Shown here in pieces: positions 58,645 to 64,000 of a stretch of DNA of 64,000 nt. The notes beneath the pieces are model-generated. The model saw only the letters and a program-made list of their open reading frames with translations. It was not told where the DNA came from and made no database searches. This DNA comes from Parazoarcus communis (GTDB lineage Bacteria > Pseudomonadota > Gammaproteobacteria > Burkholderiales > Rhodocyclaceae), in assembly GCF_003111645.1 (NCBI RefSeq), contig NZ_CP022187.1, positions 2,294,001 through 2,358,000 of the forward strand. Direction: 5' to 3'. Both the position numbers and the translations under genes were made by a program. The stretch's first letter is position 1. Every line of letters starts with the position of its first letter.

Positions 58645-58989
58645 TCAGATGACCTTCAGCAACTCGACCTCGAAGACCAGCGTCGCGTTGGGCGGAATCA
58701 CGCCGCCGGCACCGCGCATGCCGTAACCCAGCGCCGGCGGAATGGTCAGCTTGCGCTTGCCGCCGACCTGCATGCCCTCGACACCTTCGTCCCAGCCTCG
58801 GATCACATGCCCCTTGCCGAGCGGAAAGTTGAACGGGTCGTTGCGATCCTTGCTCGAGTCGAACTTGCTGCCATCAGTCAGCCAACCCGTGTAATGCACC
58901 GAAACCATCTGCCCTTTGCTTGCAGTGTCGCCGCTACCGACTTCGATGTCTTCGATGATCAGGCCGCTGGCCGTGGTGGTCTGGGTCAT
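58645..58989 (-). CDS. FKBP-type peptidyl-prolyl cis-trans isomerase
   Basis: A 114-aa single FKBP domain without signal peptide, so cytoplasmic. Hallmarks: [62 protein letters not shown] (core, written once) including the conserved Asp, Phe and Trp of the pocket, and the end [12 protein letters not shown]. It speeds proline isomerisation during folding. Its neighbours are lrp upstream and msrA downstream on the map. Confidence 0.95.
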   Translation of the reverse strand: MTQTTTASGLIIEDIEVGSGDTASKGQMVSVHYTGWLTDGSKFDSSKDRNDPFNFPLGKGHVIRGWDEGVEGMQVGGKRKLTIPPALGYGMRGAGGVIPPNATLVFEVELLKVI

Positions 58990-59024
58990 GCGCGTCTCCG
59001 GGCTGGAATGTAAAGGCTGGGATT

Positions 59025-59588
59025 CTAACTGTCCCGACGCCTGCGACTGGCAAACTTCTCGCGGAATTTCGAGACCTTGGGTGCAACGACATACTGGCAG
59101 TAGGGCTGATCGCTGTGATTGGCGTAGTACTCGTGGTGCTCGACCTCGGCCGGCCAGAAGGGCACTGAGCGCTCGACCCGGGTGACGATGGCGTGTGGGT
59201 AGATGCGTGCTTCCCCGAGCTCTTCGATCAGCGCAAGGGCGACGTGCAGCTGCTCGTCGTCATTGACGAAGATCACCGAACGATACTGACTGCCGATGTC
59301 ATTGCCTTGGCGGTTGAGCGTGGTCGGGTCGTGGATCACGAAGAAGATCTCCAGCAGGTCGCGATAACTGACCTTTGCCGGATCGAACTCAAGCCTCACC
59401 ACTTCGGCATGGCCAGTCGTGCCCTCGCACACCTGACGATATGCCGGCGCGTCGACATGACCGCCGGCATAGCCGGATGTCACTGACACCACGCCCTCAA
59501 CCTCGCGAAATACCGCCTCAAGACACCAGAAGCAGCCGCCACCGAGAATGGCGGTTTCAAGTGTCGTGGGCTCCATCGTGTTCGTCAT
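59025..59588 (-). CDS. msrA: Peptide methionine sulfoxide reductase MsrA
   Basis: A 187-aa enzyme with the catalytic motif [12 protein letters not shown], the conserved [32 protein letters not shown], and [23 protein letters not shown] with the resolving Cys region. It reduces methionine-S-sulfoxide, repairing oxidised proteins with thioredoxin. A downstream ATG at residue 5 (MEPTTLE) would do equally well as start. The 145 bases before it hold no gene. Confidence 0.95.
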   Translation of the reverse strand: MTNTMEPTTLETAILGGGCFWCLEAVFREVEGVVSVTSGYAGGHVDAPAYRQVCEGTTGHAEVVRLEFDPAKVSYRDLLEIFFVIHDPTTLNRQGNDIGSQYRSVIFVNDDEQLHVALALIEELGEARIYPHAIVTRVERSVPFWPAEVEHHEYYANHSDQPYCQYVVAPKVSKFREKFASRRRRDS

Positions 59589-59733
59589 CGTTCATCCTCA
59601 TGAAGTTCGGCAACAAGTCCTGCATCCGGAAGACCCATATCCGGCATCGCAAGCCGGCGATTTCCGGTCCTTCCGTTAGTGTGACCGCAGCACGGCAATT
59701 TCATTCGTGTCATCCGTCATCTGTTTGCGAGAT

Positions 59734-62700
59734 TCAACGGAAGGAAAAAGTGTAGTAGATGTCGACCGCGTTGTCGGTACCACCCCGCGCGACCACCGAC
59801 ACCCGGCGCCCGAGCTGATAGGTCAGCTTTACCAGCGACTCGGCGCCACCGAGGCTTTGTTCGAAGGACAGTACCAGATCAGAGCTCAGACGTTTACCCA
59901 CGCTCAACACCTGCCCCGCCACGGTGGGACCACTGCTGATGCGCGAGCCGCTGCCCAGCACCCGGCTGCTCGCCGAACGCGAAGCGCTGTTGAGCTCACC
60001 CTGGCCAATCGAGAAGCTGTCGAAGCCGAGACTGCGTGACAGCTCCTCGGTCATGCCGCCGCCACTGCCGCCGAGCAAAGCCTGCGCAGCCGGCACCAGC
60101 AGCGCAAGATCGGCGCCGCCGCCGGCGTCCGGCGCACGGCCGAGCACGATCCAGGAGAGCTTTTCCGGGTCGGGCACCGCGGGGTCGGACACCAGCTTCA
60201 CCTGCGGACGTCTGGCGCTGCCGCTGATCGCCACTCCGGCCTCCACCTCCAGCCCCTTGCGCAGGGCAACGATATTCAGCCCCGGATTGTCGACAGGTCC
60301 CTGGAAGTTGATCAGCCCGCGCTCGATGCTCAGGCGTTGACCATAGCCCTGATAACTCCCTCCCACTGTGGAAATGGAACCAACGGCATTAAGCGGCACC
60401 CCGGGGGCCATGCGCAATTCGAGCGCACCGGCGAGCCGGGTATCGACGCCCATCGCCGACAGGTAGAGCGCATCTCCAAGCTTTACCCCGAGACGCACGG
60501 TGAGCGCGAATCCACCCGGCGCGGATGGCTGACGACCAAGGACGACGACATCGTCTGAAAGGCTGGGCGGGGGCGAATCGTCGATTGCGAAAAAGCCCGC
60601 ATCGGCACGAAAGTCCGCGTCCAGGTCCAGCGAGGTCCAGGTCGAATACGCACGCCCCTTGCCCGACAGGATCAGCCAGCGATCCTCACGCTGCAGCAGG
60701 GGCAAGCGGTCGGCCTCAAAGTTGAAGAGCCCCTCGCCCGATTCGAGGGCGATTTCGCCTGAGGCACTGAGATGTCCGGGCGTTGCGGTCAGCGCCTCAA
60801 ACGGAACCCGGCTGTCTCGCGGCTTCACCCGATTGGCCGACACGAAGCGCAGGGTGGACAGGCGCAGGCGGTCGCGGTCGAAATCTGCAACGAGTTCGCC
60901 ACCGGACAGGACCAGCCCCTGATCGACGAGCGCGAACTGCAAATCACGTCCATTGATGCTTCCGCTGGCGACAGGCGCATCGGGCGTACCCGACACGGAG
61001 AACACCGCATCGAGGCTGCCCGCAGTCTCCACGTTCTCCCGCATCAGACGCCCGACCCAGGCAATGGAAGGCATTTTCAGGCGGGCAGACCCCAGCAGCG
61101 GGGACTTCTGCGCGAGCTGCCACGCGCCCGACTGGGTACGTTCAGCCAGCGCGGTTAGCGAGCCGGAGAGTTCTCCCAGTTCCGTTCCGAGCGCGCCGAG
61201 CGACAAGGCCAGACGATTGCCACGCGCAATCAGCCGCGCTTCGAAGCTCTCGAGGCCAAGCCGGGTGCCGATCTCACCGCTGACGACCAGATCGCCCGAC
61301 TCGCGAAACAGGCGCGCTTCGCCCTCAACCGTCTCGGCCAGCCGCACATCCCACTCGGCGCCCAGAACCAGCGGGCCCGCCCCACGCCTCGGACGGGCGT
61401 CCGGGCGCGAAACCAGACCGAAGGCAAGGCCCGTCAGCGAGCCCCTGATGGCACTGCCTTTCGGCGACCAGCGCGTCTCGTCGAGCCGTATCTGCCCCTT
61501 CTCTCCGGCTTCAAGCACCGCCGCGCCCAGACTCACCTCATCGCTGCCAAGCGACAATGCTGCAGGCGCCTGCAGCTGCGAAACGAATCGCCCCAGGGTT
61601 TCCAGGCTCGACAGTGTTCCTTGCCACGTCGGCAGCGCGCCATCCGGCACCGTCAGCCCGCCCTCAAGCGCAAGACTCAGTTCGTCCGCCTCGGCGCCGC
61701 TCACATTGAGCTCGATGCGATGGCGGTCGCGTCTGCCGTCCGCCGATATCCGCGCCGCCGACACCCAGTCGGCCTCGGCGCCCACCGCGCCGACGCCCGA
61801 CAAGCCCACCGACAACGTGAATGGCCCATCGACGCCAGCGGCCAGACGGCCCTGCCCGTTAAGCCCCCCAATCCTGACATCGCCCGGCAGACGCAGCTTC
61901 TCGCCGAAGAAATGCAGCGATCCGGCAGGCGTCTTGGCGCCGCCGGTGAGCTCGCCCTCGGCCCCCGCACGTCCGCTCAATCCGTATCCGAGCTGAGCCA
62001 GCGCAGGCGCATCGACGGAAATCCGGAGGCGATCGGCAGCACGCCCCCAGTCACCTTCCACACGCAGGCGATTACCGGCGAGGTCGAGCATGAGCGAAAC
62101 ATCCGAAAAGGACTCTCCGCGCACCTTGAGGCGCCCATTCCCCGACAGCGCATGCCCCTCGAACGCACTGTTGAGCAGCTTGAACTGCGCTGACACTGCA
62201 GGCTCTGCAGCCAGCACGCCCTCGGCATCAAGGTCCAGATTGAGGCGCGCGACCGGCGCAGCTGGGTGGAACTTCCGTGGGTCGACCTGGCGCAATTGCC
62301 CGGTCAGCTTGAATCGCTGTCCCGCACCGGGCGCAGCCTCTGCCTCCAGCATCCCGCTTGCGTCCACTCGCGCATCGCCTGCGCTCAGCTTGACCGACGC
62401 GATCTGTCGCGCTTCACTCCCTTCGGCCTCGACACGGCCCGCAAGCACCTGCTTCGGCAAACGACCGTCGATGCGTGAAGTATCGATACCGGCAATCTCA
62501 AGCAGCATCGTCAGGCGTCCAAACCCAGCGCCGGTCCCTGAAACTGCCGCCTGAGGGACCGGCGCGGACTCGCCCGCGGGTGGCGTCCACGCCATTGCAC
62601 CGGCAATCTTTCCCGCGCCGGGCAGACGCACATCGAGTTCATCGACACGGGCGCCCTGCGCAGACCAGGCAAGCGTGCCGCCAAGGCTTTCAAGCGGCAG

Positions 62701-63723
62701 CCCCCCGGCATCAAGCGCGGCAGGACGCGCGTTGCGAATGGAGAACGGGCCACTCAGGCTCAAGCCCTCAGTCGCCCCCGCCAGCAAGCGCGCATCCAGT
62801 CGCAGCAGCGCTTTGGGGGCGGAAGGGACGAACATGGATGGATCGAGCTCACCAAGCGCGAGCTCAAGCGCTCGCAAGGGCACGTCGGCAAACGGCGTCG
62901 CCTCGACCCGTCCCTCACCGCTCAGCCCGGCGCCATTCGCGCGCAGCTTGAGCACGGGCTCGGCCAGCACACCGGAGGCATCCAACTCAATGCGGTAATC
63001 GCGGGCCTCGGCTGCGAGCGCAATGCCTTCAGGTACCTGCCCCGCATCGATGTGCCCCTCGAGCACCGCCCTGAATTCGAGCGCGAAAGGTGCCTCGGCG
63101 TCGATCCCACCCGTCAGGCTGAGCTTGCCGAACGGCAACGCTGCATCGACTTGCCGCAATTGGTGACGCTTGCCGTCGCTGTCGAGCGCAAGCGTGATAG
63201 CACTGGCGCCGAACACGCTGACCGAGTCCGAAGACAGCGGCTCACCGGCCGCGACCTGATGAACCGTCAGCGAATCCACGCTGATGCGCGACACCTGCAG
63301 CCCGACCGGAAGGCGCAGATGGTCAGGCAGGCTCAGCGGGGGCGACGGCTCGTCGCTTGCGCGTGTGCGCATGTCGAGTTTGCCGAGCGTGAGTTGCGAG
63401 ACGACAACGCGGCGTGAAAGCAGGTCCCGTGGCGCCCAATCCAGCTTCAGCGCCTCAAGTTCGAGCTCAAGGTCCGGCATGCCCAAGGCAAGATCATCGA
63501 CTTCCAGCGGGCCGATCAGGCGCCCGCGAACCTCGCCCAGCATGAGCATGTCCGGCGTTGCCGATCTGACGAGGCTGGCGACCGCCTTCAGACCGGACTC
63601 GGTTGCCAGCACCCATCCCAACACTGCAAAAAGCCCGAAGATCGCAGCACATGAAACGGCAAACACGCGTCGCCAGAGGCGGCGGGATTGCGGGAGATCA
63701 GCTGCGGGCTCGGGATCGCTCAT
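59734..63723 (-). CDS. tamB: Translocation and assembly module protein TamB
   Basis: A 1329-aa AsmA/TamB-type bridge protein. An N-terminal inner-membrane anchor (about residues 17-38; FAVSCAAIFGLFAVLGWVLA) precedes more than 1000 residues of repetitive beta-rich sequence, and the C-terminal DUF490 domain includes NAVGSISTVGGSYQGYGQRLSIERGLINF and the final VSVVARGGTDNAVDIYYTFSFR strand region with terminal Phe-Arg. It spans the periplasm and helps outer-membrane protein or lipid transfer. The usual partner tamA is not adjacent here: trpC lies directly upstream. Confidence 0.93.
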   Translation of the reverse strand: MSDPEPAADLPQSRRLWRRVFAVSCAAIFGLFAVLGWVLATESGLKAVASLVRSATPDMLMLGEVRGRLIGPLEVDDLALGMPDLELELEALKLDWAPRDLLSRRVVVSQLTLGKLDMRTRASDEPSPPLSLPDHLRLPVGLQVSRISVDSLTVHQVAAGEPLSSDSVSVFGASAITLALDSDGKRHQLRQVDAALPFGKLSLTGGIDAEAPFALEFRAVLEGHIDAGQVPEGIALAAEARDYRIELDASGVLAEPVLKLRANGAGLSGEGRVEATPFADVPLRALELALGELDPSMFVPSAPKALLRLDARLLAGATEGLSLSGPFSIRNARPAALDAGGLPLESLGGTLAWSAQGARVDELDVRLPGAGKIAGAMAWTPPAGESAPVPQAAVSGTGAGFGRLTMLLEIAGIDTSRIDGRLPKQVLAGRVEAEGSEARQIASVKLSAGDARVDASGMLEAEAAPGAGQRFKLTGQLRQVDPRKFHPAAPVARLNLDLDAEGVLAAEPAVSAQFKLLNSAFEGHALSGNGRLKVRGESFSDVSLMLDLAGNRLRVEGDWGRAADRLRISVDAPALAQLGYGLSGRAGAEGELTGGAKTPAGSLHFFGEKLRLPGDVRIGGLNGQGRLAAGVDGPFTLSVGLSGVGAVGAEADWVSAARISADGRRDRHRIELNVSGAEADELSLALEGGLTVPDGALPTWQGTLSSLETLGRFVSQLQAPAALSLGSDEVSLGAAVLEAGEKGQIRLDETRWSPKGSAIRGSLTGLAFGLVSRPDARPRRGAGPLVLGAEWDVRLAETVEGEARLFRESGDLVVSGEIGTRLGLESFEARLIARGNRLALSLGALGTELGELSGSLTALAERTQSGAWQLAQKSPLLGSARLKMPSIAWVGRLMRENVETAGSLDAVFSVSGTPDAPVASGSINGRDLQFALVDQGLVLSGGELVADFDRDRLRLSTLRFVSANRVKPRDSRVPFEALTATPGHLSASGEIALESGEGLFNFEADRLPLLQREDRWLILSGKGRAYSTWTSLDLDADFRADAGFFAIDDSPPPSLSDDVVVLGRQPSAPGGFALTVRLGVKLGDALYLSAMGVDTRLAGALELRMAPGVPLNAVGSISTVGGSYQGYGQRLSIERGLINFQGPVDNPGLNIVALRKGLEVEAGVAISGSARRPQVKLVSDPAVPDPEKLSWIVLGRAPDAGGGADLALLVPAAQALLGGSGGGMTEELSRSLGFDSFSIGQGELNSASRSASSRVLGSGSRISSGPTVAGQVLSVGKRLSSDLVLSFEQSLGGAESLVKLTYQLGRRVSVVARGGTDNAVDIYYTFSFR

Positions 63724-63726
63724 AGG

Positions 63727-64000
63727 CTAGCCAAACAGGGCGCGCAGCCCCTGACCCGGGTCGGGCACCCGCATGAAGGCCTCACCGACCAGGAAGCCAT
63801 TCACCCCCTTGCCACGCATCAGGCTCACGTCCTCCGGTCGCAGGATTCCCGACTCGGTGACCACGATACGATCGGCAGGGATGGCCGGCAGCAGGTCGAG
63901 CGTGGTCTGCAAGGAGACCTCGAACGTGCGCAGATTACGGTTGTTGATGCCGACCAGCGGCGTTTTCAGCTGCAGCGCCTGTTCGAGCTCCGCACCATCG
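63727..64000 (-). CDS. trpC: Indole-3-glycerol phosphate synthase, C-terminal part
   Basis: The last 90 or so codons of trpC; the start is beyond the window. Visible are [52 protein letters not shown], typical of the TIM-barrel C-terminus with the phosphate-binding ESGI and GFLVGEA. The enzyme closes the indole ring in tryptophan synthesis. Its stop is three bases before the tamB start. Confidence 0.95.
   Translation of the reverse strand, partial: DGAELEQALQLKTPLVGINNRNLRTFEVSLQTTLDLLPAIPADRIVVTESGILRPEDVSLMRGKGVNGFLVGEAFMRVPDPGQGLRALFG

Overview
The window looks like chromosome of a GC-rich betaproteobacterial diazotroph, most likely of the Azoarcus/Aromatoleum/Thauera group (Rhodocyclales). 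This is inferred from gene content and order: an Azotobacter/Azoarcus-type NifL-NifA pair, an Rnf complex, DraT/DraG control of nitrogenase, a PEP-CTERM (XrtA-type) exopolysaccharide block, and the betaproteobacterial run of FmdB-like, DUF502 and aspS genes. No database search was possible. I see no insertion sequence, integrase, phage gene or CRISPR array.

Layout. (1) 1-11.3 kb: the 3' end of a tRNA-Arg(CCT), then a minus-strand cell-envelope/exopolysaccharide block: polyprenyl glycosylphosphotransferase, prsK, prsR, prsT, a TviB-like nucleotide-sugar dehydrogenase, a lytic transglycosylase and a trypsin-like protease. (2) 11.3-11.9 kb: a MaoC-type hydratase and two strong inverted repeats. 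(3) 11.9-36.9 kb: the nitrogen-fixation island. Its parts are nifHDKT-fdxN-nafY-orf88 (minus); the divergent draT-SIR2-like-hemerythrin operon (plus); nifB-fdx-nifO-fprA-fdx-fesII-nifQ-draG (minus); a dihaem cytochrome c peroxidase (plus); nifL-nifA and a 45-codon membrane peptide gene (minus); and rnfABCDGEH (plus). (4) 37-44.4 kb: an HD-GYP response regulator, gloA, a YgjP-like protease, a CinA-like protein, an EI24/CysZ-like membrane protein, ffh, a CcsA-like membrane protein and a CorC-type CBS protein. (5) 44.5-51.4 kb: pilBCD, an FmdB-like zinc ribbon, DUF502 and aspS. (6) 51.4-58.6 kb: an amino-acid catabolic group of Leu/Phe-type dehydrogenase, fused indolepyruvate:ferredoxin oxidoreductase, NSS transporter and Lrp regulator. 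(7) 58.6-64 kb: FKBP, msrA, tamB and the 3' part of trpC.

How the nif genes fit together. Near-perfect sigma-54 promoters (GG-N10-GC) lie upstream of nifH, nifB and nifL, and a near-consensus one precedes rnfA. NifA activator sites (TGT-N10-ACA) lie upstream of nifH, upstream of nifB and between nifL and rnfA. An NtrC-like dyad lies just upstream of the nifL promoter. This reads as a cascade: nitrogen limitation (NtrC) to nifLA, then NifA to nifH, nifB and rnf. Rnf would supply reduced ferredoxin to NifH. NifB, NifQ, NifO and NafY would build and deliver FeMo-co. DraT/DraG would switch NifH by ADP-ribosylation. The FeSII (Shethna II) homologue, flavodiiron protein, hemerythrin and cytochrome c peroxidase form a plausible oxygen/peroxide-protection set.

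The least understood items are the SIR2-like protein paired with hemerythrin behind draT, the 45-aa membrane peptide behind nifA, and the 88-aa protein ending the nifH operon.
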